From: Lycocorax pyrrhopterus obiensis
Taxonomy: Eukaryota > Chordata > Aves > Passeriformes > Paradisaeidae
Assembly: GCA_014706295.1 (NCBI GenBank)
Contig: JACSVZ010000010.1
Coordinates: 20,178,501-20,242,500 of the forward strand
Direction: 5' to 3'
DNA length: 64,000 nt
Part shown: in pieces, positions 11,520 through 23,500 of the stretch
How positions within the stretch are numbered: the first letter of the stretch is position 1
Layout of the letters: each line of letters starts with the position of its first letter
Position numbers and translations under genes: made by a program
Notes under the pieces: model-generated
Database searches by the model: none
Told to the model about the DNA's origin: nothing
The model's input: the letters and a program-made list of their open reading frames with translations, nothing else

Positions 11520-14500
11520 GTGGGCGCCGGGCTGAGGATCGGAGTTGGGGCACCGGGGAACTGGGAGCGGCTCCGGCACTGGGACACCGGGGTGGCTGGG
11601 GATCGGGGACGGGGCTGGTGCTGGGTCGCGACGGCGGCGGAGAACTGGGAGTGGCGGCGGGACCAGGGACGGGGCGGCGGGGATGGAGCGCCGGGGTGTC
11701 GGGGAACGGTGGATGGAGCGCGGTGGCGTCGGGGAACTGGGGCTGGGTATTGAGGATGGAGCAGAGCGGCATAGGGGACTGCGGAGGCGGCACCGGGACG
11801 TCGGGGAAGCCGGGAAGGAGCGCAGCGCCTTGTTTGGGGAACAGAGGACCTGGCGTCAGGGCTGGACCCCCGGGTCGTCGGGGAACCGGAGCCCAGATGC
11901 CGGGGCTGCTGCGGGCTGGGAAGCTGGGGCCGGGCTGTGGGAGCCAGAGTACAGAGGTGTCGGGGAGCCGGCGCTGGAGTCCCCGGGCCGTCTCGAGGAC
12001 GGACTGGGGCCAGGCAGGGCTAGTCCCCTGCTCAGCCCAATGCCCCTGTAGCCCTGCGGGGCAGCCGGCTGGCATGTCCCTGCTCCGTCCAGCGCAGCCG
12101 GTGCCCGTGGGCATGGTTTCCTGTTGCCAAGTCCCTGCAGCTGGAGGGCTCCTGGTTCCAGCACCGTTCTGCCCGTGTGGGCTGCAAGGGACCCGCTCGG
12201 ACAATAGTGGAGAAGGCCCTACCCTGCTCCCTGTGTGCTGGCAGCCTGGCTGGGGCTCGAGGACTGCGAGCTGACCTGCCGGCAGCCCCTTCCCCCAGAT
12301 GCCACTGCAAGCCAGAGCCTGAATGCTGCTGGACTCGGGGCCAGGAATGCTAGTAAGGGTCAGTTGTCTGTAGCCTCATGCCCAAGCCGAGCTTGCAGCC
12401 CTCCACACTCTCACTTTGGCTGTTCGAGCCATTGGCTGATGTCATCACTGCACCCCTTGAGCAGGTATTGGCACAGCGGGTTACCAGCTGCCCTCCATCT
12501 TGGAGAGGGCTCTGGAAAATGCCCGGCCTTGGAAACGTTTTGCTGCAGTCCTCCGCGCCTGGCCCTCAGGACTGGGGAGGTGCTCAGTCCCCTCCCCTCG
12601 CTGTCCTCCGTGCGCTCACGCCGCCGCAACATGGCGCCTGGCTTGCTCCACCACCCACCGGGGCTGCGCGGGCCCCGTGCACCAGCTGACTTGGGGCCAT
12701 CGTGTCCCCTGGGCTTCAACCCCGGCGAGGGTGACCTGAGTAATGGGCTGGAATGGATTGGCAGGTGGTGGCTTTAGCGATTCCGTCCCCAGCGTGGAGC
12801 AGGGCATAGGTGATGCGATGGTGCAATGGGATGTGGATGCTGCTGATGGGATGTCCCAGCGTCACTGGGTGGCACTGGTGTGGGTGGGCTGAGAGCCAGA
12901 GCACCTGGGGCCCTGTGCCGCTCCCAGCGGAGGGAGGTTCGGTACCTGGGGGTTTCACAGGCTGTGCACGCGTGCGCAGAAGACTCAATGCGGCTCCTTG
13001 ATCCAATTATTCACTGGCCTGCAAAGCTCCCTGAGGTTGGTGTCACTTGGTGCTTCCCATCCTTGTGGCGTTGTTCCAGCTGGGCTGGTGCCTCACAGGT
13101 GGTGGTCGGGTGAGCTCCTGGTGCTGGGGCAGAGCCAATCTGTTCCCCACTGCCAGGTGGTTGTTCGGCAAAGCGGGTGCTGGAGCATTTCAGGAGCCTG
13201 GAAATCCTCACCCTCTGGAGAGGCTGGTCCTCTCAGGAGTGGAGCTTGATGGCTGGCAAACTGAGTTAAAGATGGCACTCCCTGGGCAGTGGGCAGGGGT
13301 TGGACGGAAGCAGCTCCTGCTCTCCACCGTGCAGCCTCCAGGAGCGTGTGGGGAGGGGGATGGTCTGTCCACCTTTTTGGATGGTCTGTGGCCTCGCTGG
13401 GTGTGTCTCTTACCCTGCACCCAGGGCTGCAGCAAAGGACCCACCACCTTGGTTAGGCTGGGATTGGTGGGGGGTTAACGTCCCAGTCCCTGGTGGGATT
13501 GCTGTTGCGAAAGTCCTCTCTCCACCAGAATCCAACAGAAATAATGCTGTGGGTGGTGAGCGCAGTTTGGGCTCCATGGTGGCTACCCTCAGCCTACTCT
13601 GAACGCTTGTTTTTCCAGTACCTCCCCCTGGCTGACCAGGAGCTGTTCCTCACTGCAGAAGCTAATGGAGGCGTAAAGAGTGACCTTGTGTTCAGGATCC
13701 CAGCATGGTCTGGGGGCCCAAATTCTTGCCCAGAGCTCTGCTTGATACAGAATGATAAATACATTCAGTGCAAAGTGGAATCCTTCAGTCCCAACATATG
13801 CAGGAGGGTGTGCTGGAATATTTTCCCACACTGCACGGATAACACTGCCAGATCCCGGCGCTGCGGACACTCCTCCATCCCCCCCGCCGTGCGCCTCTTT
13901 TGCTGCCTCCCCGAGCATTTGCAGAAGGGCGCCGTGTGCCCCAGATACAGCGGGGCAAAGCTCCCAAATTCAGCCTTTCCTTTTATCTTATCTGCGAGCC
14001 CCTGGATCTTGCAGCCGCTTCCTGGCCGGTGACATGTGGAGGACAGGAATGCCTCTCGCTCCTCTCGAGGTCGTTAACGGGAATGTTAAACAAACAGGGC
14101 CTAATGTCAGTCCCTGCTGTTCCTCACCAGACACCTCCCCAAACGCGATCCCTCCCCACTTGCTGCTATCTTCTGTTTAATTTTCCAGGCAGCCACCAAT
14201 CTGCGTGGCAGCATCTGTCCTGGCAGTCCCGAGGGGCAGTGCGGGACGGGCAGCTGCCTAGGTGCTGCACTCCCACCCCTGTGGCAGGCAGAGCTTTTTC
14301 CAGCAGCTGGAGGAGCTTTCATGCTTCCCATGGACACTGTGTGTTGTGTCCATGGCTGTATTGCAATAAAACCCTGTGCGTTCACCCTGCTTTCTGGAGT
14401 GCCTGATGCAGACATGTTGGTTCTACTCTAGAAATTCGTTCTTGCTCTCCCGGGAAGTTGTAGGTCTACCGGGAATGGGAGAAATCTGGAGCTGGCTGTG

Positions 14501-17500
14501 TAGATGCCCAAACTGGCAGCTGAAGTCTGTGGTTATCCTGTGTGTCATCTTGGCCGGTCTCAAGGGCCTGTTTGCAGCTCCATGGGTGGTGGCTGCTGCT
14601 CTTCAGGTAGAGCTTGGGCATCCTGGACTGCTGAAGGTGGAAAGCATTAAATGTGAGGTTGTGCTGGGAGAGCAGGTGAGGACCTGGCTGAGCTCTGCCA
14701 GAGAGAATCATCCTGGGAAGGAATACTTCCATGTGATTGGGTGAAGCCCTGGCACAGGTAGCACAGAGAAGCTGTGGCTGCCCTGTCCCTGGAAGTGTTC
14801 AAGGCTGGGTTGGATGGGGCTTGCGGCAACCTGCTCTAGTGGAAGGTGTCCCTGCCCATGGCAGGGGGTTGAATGAGATGGATCTTTAAGGCCCCTTTTA
14901 ACCCAAACAATTCTGTAATTCTGTGATCTTCCCTGTTGATCCATGGAAGGCTGTGGGCCAGAAAACTCTTGTGTTGGGGAGGCAAGAAGGCTCTTGGCTT
15001 CCAGACGACCTCCTCAGTAGCAAGTCCTTCATCCCTTTTTCCTTAGCTGCTGCACTCCAGGGCTGCCGGAACTGCCTGGGAATGCTGCTGGTGAGTGGGC
15101 TGTGTTATGTGCTGGATGTCTGTAGCACTTCATGGACTGGTGCCAGGCATCTCTTGACTTCTGTAATCTCTGCTTGAGTGGACCTAGATACCTCGTGCAT
15201 GTGTGGATTCCAGCTCTATGGCTGCAAACAAATAAGGTTAGTGTAAGTTCTGGAGTCAAATGTCTCCTCTGATGCTGCTCTTTGCTATGAAGAACATGAG
15301 GCTGTAGTAGTTACAGTCACTACTCACTAATCCTCTTGCACTTGGCCTGGCTGAAGCAGGATGGTGCCTCAGAGCTGTTTTCATGCATCCTAGAAGTCCC
15401 CTAAGTGTTAGATGCAGCTTTCTGTCAGTGACAGATTGTTGGCTGAGCAGACACCCTGGAGTCACCATGCACACAGAGGTTCTGGGAACTGGTGTGTTCC
15501 CAGACATCCTCTTGGTCTTGAGCACTGAGTTGCTCTGACAGGAGGAGGGATGTGGGAATCTCCCCGTTATCTCCTTGTGTCCTGGTGCCTGTGAATACCC
15601 TCAGAAGGAGGGTCCTTCTCCTGTCTCACTCTTTCAAATCCAAATTTCTTAGATGTGAGTCTGAGCGTCGGCATCCCAACTCAACTAGTCCCTGTGATGG
15701 GGTAACTTCTTTCTCCTGGCACCTGGGCTACTAAATGAGACCTGGCTTCAGAAATGAGTCTTCCTCCTTGGCTAATCTGAGGAGCTGCTGAGCAGAGCTT
15801 TCCCTACTTAGCCTCAGAATTAAGGGGTTTTTGGTGGTGCCTGTGGAAGTTAGGAAAGGCCAAACTCAAAGGTTCCCTTGCTAGGTCTCTACTTTCTCCT
15901 CACCAAAGTAGGAAGTGCCTTTTAAAATGTCTGGGAGGTAGCTAAGAGTAGTTCAGGCTTTGCTGTCTTTCCTCATAGCTCTGCTTGAAAATCTGTCACT
16001 GGGAACTCAAGAGTGACTTTTGCTGGAACTGATGTGGAAGGTTGTGGAGTGAAAGATCCTTTGAGGTTGCTGGTCTTGGCCATGTCAAATCATGGAGACT
16101 TTGCTGCTTGGATCACAGAGCAATGAGCAGTGCTGCTGCCTGCTCTGGAGCTCTGCCTGAAATAAAGGCTTCAGCTTGAAGCTTCACCGTGGCATGAGTG
16201 TAGAAGTGAGATGGTCACACCTTACTACAATATTCAGCATCTTTCTGTACCGTGTGGGATGGTGGAAACCAAGTTCCTCCTCTGTGCCCGGCCCCATGAA
16301 GCTGGACCTGATCAGGGGCAGGGCAGTGGGGCCAGCCCCGGCACTGGAGTTGCTGAACCTGGCCCATACTGAGCTGTGATCCTGAGCCAGCCCAGCACAT
16401 ACGATGAGGAGGGACTAGTGGCACCAGGTGACCATGCCCTTGGCACGGCAGAAGTGGGTGCTACAGGCTTGGCAAGGGTGCTCTGGCCACTGCCCCATAG
16501 GGTCATGGTGTGCTGGGGTGGCTGGAAACCCGAGGGCCCAGTGGGTGGTCTTACTCTTGTGGAGGTTCTCCAGCCCTGCTGCACAGCCCAGGAGAAGCTG
16601 TGGAAATGTTTGACCTCCCAGTCTGGGATAGCGCCTTCCCTCCTGTGCTGCAGGTGGTGACAGGTTCTTGCACTGCTGTGGGCCAGTCTTGGTATGTGTC
16701 TGTGGGTCGGAAGCTGTTGGCCTGGGGATGTGTGTCCTTCCCCTCTACTTCCAAGGACAGGAGGCCAATGTCTCCCTCAAGGTGTAACTGCCCTGGGTCA
16801 CCTGTAGCAATGGCCTGAAGTGCAGCATGAGCTATGGATTGGGAGAGAGCAGCCAGAGGGCCTGTTGTGGGTTAGGGTTGGCACTTTTGGTCCATATTTC
16901 AGTAGCACAGCCCTTCCCTGCTTCCTAGTGGCCCTGTCTTGCTAAGAGCTGGACTGATGCAATGTTAGCTTAGTCCTGTGGGTGGTTGTCATCCTCCCGG
17001 TGTCCCCAAAGGTCTCCCTGTGTTGGGGGTGGCACTCCAATAACTGCTGTCCGCAGTGAAGAGCTGCTGTGAGCTATCAGCTCTCCATCACCTGGGTTCT
17101 ATGGAGTACGTGCTTGTTGGGCTGTGGAGGTACCTGACGTGCTACGTGGGGCTGGGGTGTGGCCATTGGTGTGCTGCCCCAAATTGGGTTGATTTGAGGA
17201 GAGAGTCCTCTGTCTCTGGATGTGTCCTGGGAGGCACAGGACTGAAAAATGCCCAGGAATGATCGTGTGGTGGGGCGAAGCAGATACAGATGTACTGGAA
17301 GATCTGAGATGAGAATGTTTCTTGTGAGGGTCCTGCTTCCAGACCCATGTCTCCCGCCAGCCTCTGCCCTGGGGAGGAACTCGTTTCACCACTGTCTCCT
17401 GCCAGGAGAACAGGTGCTTGGATGTGGGCAGGAAGAGCTGGTCCATAGCAGGTAAAGTCCATGGCTCCAGCCGATGGTGACAGGTGTCTGCAGGTCCCCA

Positions 17501-20500
17501 ACACCAGAGAGTGGCAGGTGAGGGTCTCTGGAGCCCAGGGCTTAGTGTGGTGGCTGGGTAGGGCCAGCGTGGATGTGAGTGTCCTTCAGCATGTTGGCTG
17601 TGGCACTTGTGCCTGTCACCTCTGGCTTAGTGGTCCTCTTGGCAAGGTGAAAGGTGATGATGGCAACCTGGGGGTGCTCAGCCAGCACCTCTCTGTGCTG
17701 GGGAGCTGCCCCGTTGGACAGTAATCTCTTGGGAATTGTGGAGCTGACCTTTCCAAATGTTTCATCAGCTTTGAGCCACTGTTGTAGTCCAAGCCCATCT
17801 GGGTGCCATCCTTTTCACGAGATGCTGCAGAGACACAGGTGACGGGACTTGATAGCGGGAGGAAGCATCCATGGCAAAGCCACACCAGCAGCGCTTCCTC
17901 TGCCAGGGCCAAGGTCTATTCTTGGGTGCTGTCCTGTTGTGCCTGGACTTATCAGCTCCCATGTGCTTCCTGCTCCCCCGGAGTGGGCCTGGTGCCTCTC
18001 CCTGCTTGCTTCCCCCTTGCTGGAGTGTCTTCCTCCCCTGACCACAGGGGTGGCTGAGTCCCGTTGACATCCCCTGCCTGATGTGGGGGAAGAGCGGTGC
18101 TGGGGAGGGGCTGCTCCGGCTGCGAGCAGTGTGGAACACTGCAGCTTTGGGGACAAAATGCTGGTGCACTGGGGCTGGCTCGTGGTCAGCCTTCTTCCCT
18201 CTGAGCCAGCGGGACATTGATCCTCGTGTGCCTTTCGTGCAAAAGGCTGTTTTCGGAGGGAAATGCCTGAAGCCTGCCTTGCTTGAAGCTGGCAAGGAGG
18301 AGCAAGGGGGAGGTTCAAGGCCCTCTTTCCGCTCTGGAGATGGGTGAACATCTTTCCAGAGGGTGGGAAGTTCTGTGCCTGCCTGGGGCTTCCTGGTTGG
18401 AGTGGCTCCTGGCCTGATCCTTTGCCGGGGCTCTGTGCAATCCTGCCTGAGGACACCGGAGCTCTGCTAGGGCTGAAATGGCAGCAGGCTGCTGGCTCTT
18501 GCCACCTCTCTTCTTATTAGTGGAGGGGAAACTGAGGCATGGAGCAGTGAAGTAGCTTGTTACAAGCCCCTTCTCTCAGGATTCTTTCCCCGTGGTGTGG
18601 AGGCTGCCCTGCTTGCCTGCCGAGCTGTCCCTCTCACAGACCACACATCCCTCTCTCCCAGTTTCCTCCTCCCTTGTGGTTCCTGGGACTTTGTGCCGAG
18701 GGCCAAAGCAGCCCCGGGCTGCAGTGTCAGGACTCTGCAGCCCCGCGGCCCGTGTGAGACACCGAGAGGAGGATGCTGCTCCATTTTTCAGCCCCGCCAC
18801 TGGACTCTGTGCGTTCCCCTCCCCGCAGCCCTGTTGTGCAAGCTCGCTGCCCCATTCCGCTCCCGTGCCTTATAAGTCCCGGCTCCGGGAGCAGCCGCAG
18901 CCTCGATGCATTCCAGCGGTCTCGCGTCAAGTGGCCCTGGCTGTATCGCGGTGGCCAGGACCGGGGCTCTGTGTCCCCCTCTGGCCTCGCTGGTGACCCC
19001 GGATGTCAGGGAGGCACCCCACTGAGATGCTCTTCCATGGGAAAAGCTGTAGTCCATGTCCCTGAGCCCCTGGCACCTCAGGGTGGCTGCCGGGAGGGGG
19101 GAGTGCCTTTGGGATGCTGTGGTGGAGCTCGTCCCTGTCCTCAGCAGGATGGCATGGGGCTGGCGACATAGGAAGAAGGCTCAGTGGACATATTTGTGTG
19201 AACTAGTGGGAAATGGCTCATTTCTAGGAAAAACTGGCATGCAACTGTGGTGGCTTCCTGGAGAGGGGGAATGTTCAACGGCACCATGTGGGGGAGGCAT
19301 CAGAGCACACTCCTGCTGTACCTGTCCTCAGGTGTCTCTGAACCACAGCTGGTAAAGGCTTGTGTGCTCCAGGTGCTAGAAGGATGGATCCAGGACCAGG
19401 CCAGTTTTGGGGGCTGGAGTATCCCAAGCTGTGCTGTGGGTGATGTAGTTAAAGGGCTGATCTCTCCGAAGGGGAGGGTCAGCCTTGCTGGCTCTGAGAG
19501 GGTGATTCAGAGCAGTCTTCGTAAAAAAAAAACCTCACTAATCGCTGCAGCCTCAGGGGGTGGGTGCCTGTGCCCTTGCATTGGACACTTCTGACATAAC
19601 TCTTCCCTTTTTGGGCTGCAGGGCAGCTCAGAACTCCCTTTTGAGAGCTCTTGTTCCAAAGCAGCTGTGGCCAGGAGCTGTGGGAGCTGTGCTGGTCTCC
19701 TGGTGGCACTGGGGCTGTGGTAGCACAAGGCAGGCGCTGCTGCTTGGCTCCCTTGCAGCCTTGGTGCAAAGCTCCTAGCTGTGCTGGCACAAGGTGGGTG
19801 TCTCTTTGGGGAGATGCAGCTGTGCAAGGACTGACACTGAGAACTTGAGGGCTAAATGGTTTGTCCTTGTCCCTCCCTCCTCCTGCGTGGGAAGCTATGT
19901 TGGGATCCTCCCTCTCTAAGAAATGGCCTAGATGGTCTTGTCCCTCCTGGCATGAATCCTGTTTTCCATGGCTCTCCTCCATCTCTGTCAGGTGTTTGGA
20001 CTGGGGACATCCCCAGAGGGACAGGGATGGGGAAGGGAGAATGTTTTCTGTAGGGCCTGCAGCAGTGTGACCCTACTGGGCTGTCCTAGGTGAGAGCCGC
20101 CCTGCTTCCCCCCATGCCCATGTGTCCAGTTCAGATCAGTCCTGGGTGGGATGAGGCTGCTCTCACCTGGCATCTCTTTTTGAGTGGCTGGCAGCAGCGC
20201 CTAAGAACAAGCAGAAGAACATGATATTCCTGGAGATCTGCTCCTGCTGGATGTCTGGACATGTAGTTTGGCCCAGGCGGTTCCTGATCCAGCCCTGGAT
20301 GGATATTTTTGATGGTGTTTTGTGTGTTTTGGTTTGGTGTTTTTTGTCCTGTGCCTTTTCCAGATGCACTGTCAGGAGGCTGGATTTGGTGTTTGGTGGC
20401 AGGGACTTGAAGTAGGGCAAATATATTTTAGCAGAAGCTATCCTGTTGTGGCATGTTGAGTATAAGGGCTGGATGCCTGGATTTGTCAGCCCTGGGTGGT

Positions 20501-23500
20501 ACTACTGGGCTCTCAAAGCCTGCAAGACTTGGGCTGACTGGAGAGTCCCAGTTTGGTTAGTCCACTGGAAAATGCTGATCTAAACCCTGTTGCCCTCATC
20601 TACAGTTTCCTCTCTTTGGGAGCAGGGGAAGAGACTGGACCAGGTTGCCCACAGTGCACAAGACGCTCAGACTGGTGAGCTGCCTCCTGTTTTTCTCCTG
20701 TGGGATAACCCAGATCTCCTTTGCTTTATGCCTGGTGTTAGAAGTGAGCTCCCTCTGGCTTAGCTCACTCTGTCCCTTGAAAATACTGCTCAGGTCTCTC
20801 ACCAGCCTCACCCTCCATTGAATAACTTGCTCTCCTTTTTTTCTTACCCTTCCCTATATCACTTATGGATGAGTTGAATTGCAGAGATCTTGTAAAACCA
20901 ACCACTCGGTCTTGTCGCTTCCAACAAGCTCTTCTGAGCAGGGACTTCCTTAGTTTGTCTTGAAACCCTCTTTGGAGAGGTTGGCTGGTGGCATTTGGAA
21001 TTGCCCGGGCTTTGGAGCAATGGCAGCCCTTGATGGGTGCTGTGGCTTGGCTTTCCAGTGCTGTGGATGGTGACAAACAGGACTTGGAGGCCATCGAGAG
21101 AAGATTTCTTGCTCCTGTCCCTGGCAGCAGCTTATGGGGCTGGCACTGGGAGCGTGTTACCCCTGACAAAGAGCTTTCCTGTGCACCTGCCTTGCTCTGT
21201 TCAGGCTCATATGAGGGCTCCAGCTCTGACTCCCCCTTCCCTGAGCCACCACGCATCTTCCATCCTGTCATGCCTGTCGCAAGGACTTACCAAGTGACGC
21301 ATCACGGGACCATTTAGAGACCCAACAGGGATGCAGATTTCTATCTGCTCGGAAGAAACATCCATTCTGAGGGCTGAGCATGCTCGGATCCTGAAATATT
21401 GAAAAGGGACAGTGCTTTCACATGGCTGAGGCACATGTGTGCCACCACACTCTGCAGTCCTCCCCTGCAAGAGATGGCCGTGGGTCTTCTGGGAATGCAC
21501 TGCAGGCACTCTGTGGAGCTCATGCTGAAGTGCAAGCGCTGAGGTCTTTGAGGCAGTCAGCAAGCCAAGAAACAGTGGCGTTGTCCCCTCTGTCCGGGCA
21601 TGGTGTGGCCTTGGAGTGGTGCCTTAAAGCATCAGATGAGGGGCAGGGTGGTTGGGAAGCCTGTCAGACCAAGCCTGGGCTTGGAAAGTGTTCCTGGAGT
21701 GCTCCACATAGCATCCTGCTTCCCGAGGCAGGGCAAAGCAAGAGTGTGTGGTAGAGCCATACACGTTGAGGAGTCAGGGGAGAGGATGGGAAGGATGCTC
21801 TGGTTCTGCTCCTGAGATGTGCTGGGCCGGAGAAGGGCTCCTCACACTAGTGGGGGACAGTGGCAGCCCTTAGTCTCAGCATGAGCAGGAGCACCCCAAG
21901 CCTTTCACAATCACTGTCCATCCTGGAGGGCTTTACCCTGGGAAGGGCATTTGTCTGCATTGGCAGGACTGTCCTGGGCACAGGAGCTCAAGGAGGTGAG
22001 TTTTCATTTATAAATGAGAGAAACTTCCCTGCGTGAAGGAGTCTGCGTCTGGCTGCTCCCAAAGAATAACAGAGGCAGAGGCTCCTGTGTTTTCAGGTCT
22101 GTCTCCAGCCCAGGAGCAGGGCAAGCGTGTGCTGCTTAGTTTGGTGGTAAAAGAGGATTTGGATACAGCCCACTCTGTCTGGGGAAGGGGAGATGGCTGA
22201 GCAAAACCAGAAATGTGGGAGCCCTGCAAATGTAGTGGGGTCACTCCATGCTGGAAGCAGGCCAGGAGATGAGTTCTGGCTTGGGGCTCCTGCTCCTTGT
22301 TAATAATGACAAGTGTCTTCATGACCTCTGTTGAGCATAACTTCCCTTTCCAGCTCTGTGCTGATTTACAAGAGGTCTCTGCTGCTTCCTATGGAAATAG
22401 TCTGCTAGCCAGTGTGCAGGGAGAAGGTGCTCATGGTGAGTCTGACTGTTGAGCAGAATTCTCTCAGACCATGAGCCTTCAGCACTTTCTTCTTCCTGGT
22501 TATTCAAGTGAACTATTATCTACAATTTTAGTGCATTATCTATTGAAATCCTCCCCTGGCACTGTATTTTTTGCGTTGACATGAGTGTGTTTGGACTTGG
22601 TCCATGACTTGAACAGCCTGGGAAGAGCAGACGCCTGCAGGGATTTGGCCTAGCACAGCTGCTCTTGGCTGGGAACAACAGAACAACTGCTCTGAGAGTG
22701 GGTTTGGGAGCAACTTCTGAAGGGTCTGAGGTGTGCTGGGGAAGGAGCTGGGATGGACCCAAAAATCTTCCTGCAGTGATGTTCTGGGGCTGTTGCAGAA
22801 GTCAAAAGCTACGAGTGGGGCAGTGAGGTGTTTCTCAAAATTGAGGGCTGTCTTTGAATCGGTGATGTAATTAAAGTCCCAGGGTAGGTTGAGGAGAGGA
22901 GATCTAGTATGTGGTCTGTAGAAAGAGCTGGAGGGAACTGGGGTTTGTACTAGTCCCTTCTGGACCTTTGGGATGCGTCAAACTTAGCTCTTGTGGCAGT
23001 GTATGGTCTTTTCCAGTTTAGCCACCAAGGTCCTGTCAGGTTGTGGGGCTGGTGTCCATGTCTTGATCAACCCAGGCCACGATGCCAGGGACTTTGTAAA
23101 GGCCTCAGTCCTTTGAGGCGGGGACCAAAGGGCTGGGTGTGTTTTATCCTGGAAAACACCCCTCTAATGCAGGGAAGGGTTAGTGGACCTTTGATCCAAG
23201 GTGGCCTGTTCTTAATGCACTTAATCTGAGCTGTGCTCCTGCTTGGGCACCAAACATCTCCTTTCGGTACAGTTGGTTGGCCTCTCCCCTAGGTACGGAC
23301 GCTGTTTGTCAGTGGCCTTCCTGTGGATATCAAACCCAGAGAGCTCTACCTTCTCTTCCGACCATTCAAGGTAAGAAGGTCTTCAGATCTGATTTTTGGT
23401 GGGAAAGATGCTGTTTTGTGGATGACCTGGCAGCAAAGGTCTGTCAGGGGAAGTAGGAATGACATGGGAACCTGAAGCCAGCACGGGATCCCATGACTTG

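Larger units (their letters stand above)
10800..11700 (+). promoter_or_regulatory. RBPMS2: RBPMS2 CpG-island promoter and 5' UTR
   Basis: GC and CpG density rise sharply from about 10.8 kb and peak at 11.07-11.46 kb, ending at the RBPMS2 start codon. No TATA box sits at the expected place, so transcription probably starts at several sites around 11.2-11.35 kb (inference). An AT-rich insert at 10960-11065 inside the island holds ATCAAAG (10983-10989) and ACAAAG (10993-10998), which resemble TCF/LEF sites. Long minus-strand open frames across the island are a by-product of GC-rich DNA. Confidence 0.8.
11520..23292 (+). other. RBPMS2: RBPMS2 intron 1
   Basis: An 11.8-kb intron between GTGGGC and CCCCTAG. 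It holds a CR1 3' end at 14.75-14.93 kb and a CpG-rich patch with a TATA-like sequence near 18.7-19.0 kb. A GC-moderate, motif-bearing stretch near 13.6-14.2 kb includes an E-box CATATG. I found no other exon. Open frames over 150 codons near the 5' end (11.5-12.3 kb) are the tail of the CpG island. Confidence 0.85.

Noticed and set aside
10826..11587. 253-codon minus-strand frame over the RBPMS2 promoter
   Set aside because: Arg/Gly/Pro/Ala-rich reading of a CpG island. It overlaps the RBPMS2 5' UTR and exon 1, and nothing supports an antisense protein.
20290..20350. T/G-rich stretch as a possible structured RNA
   Set aside because: Low-complexity GTTTTG sequence only, with no stem pairing recognised.
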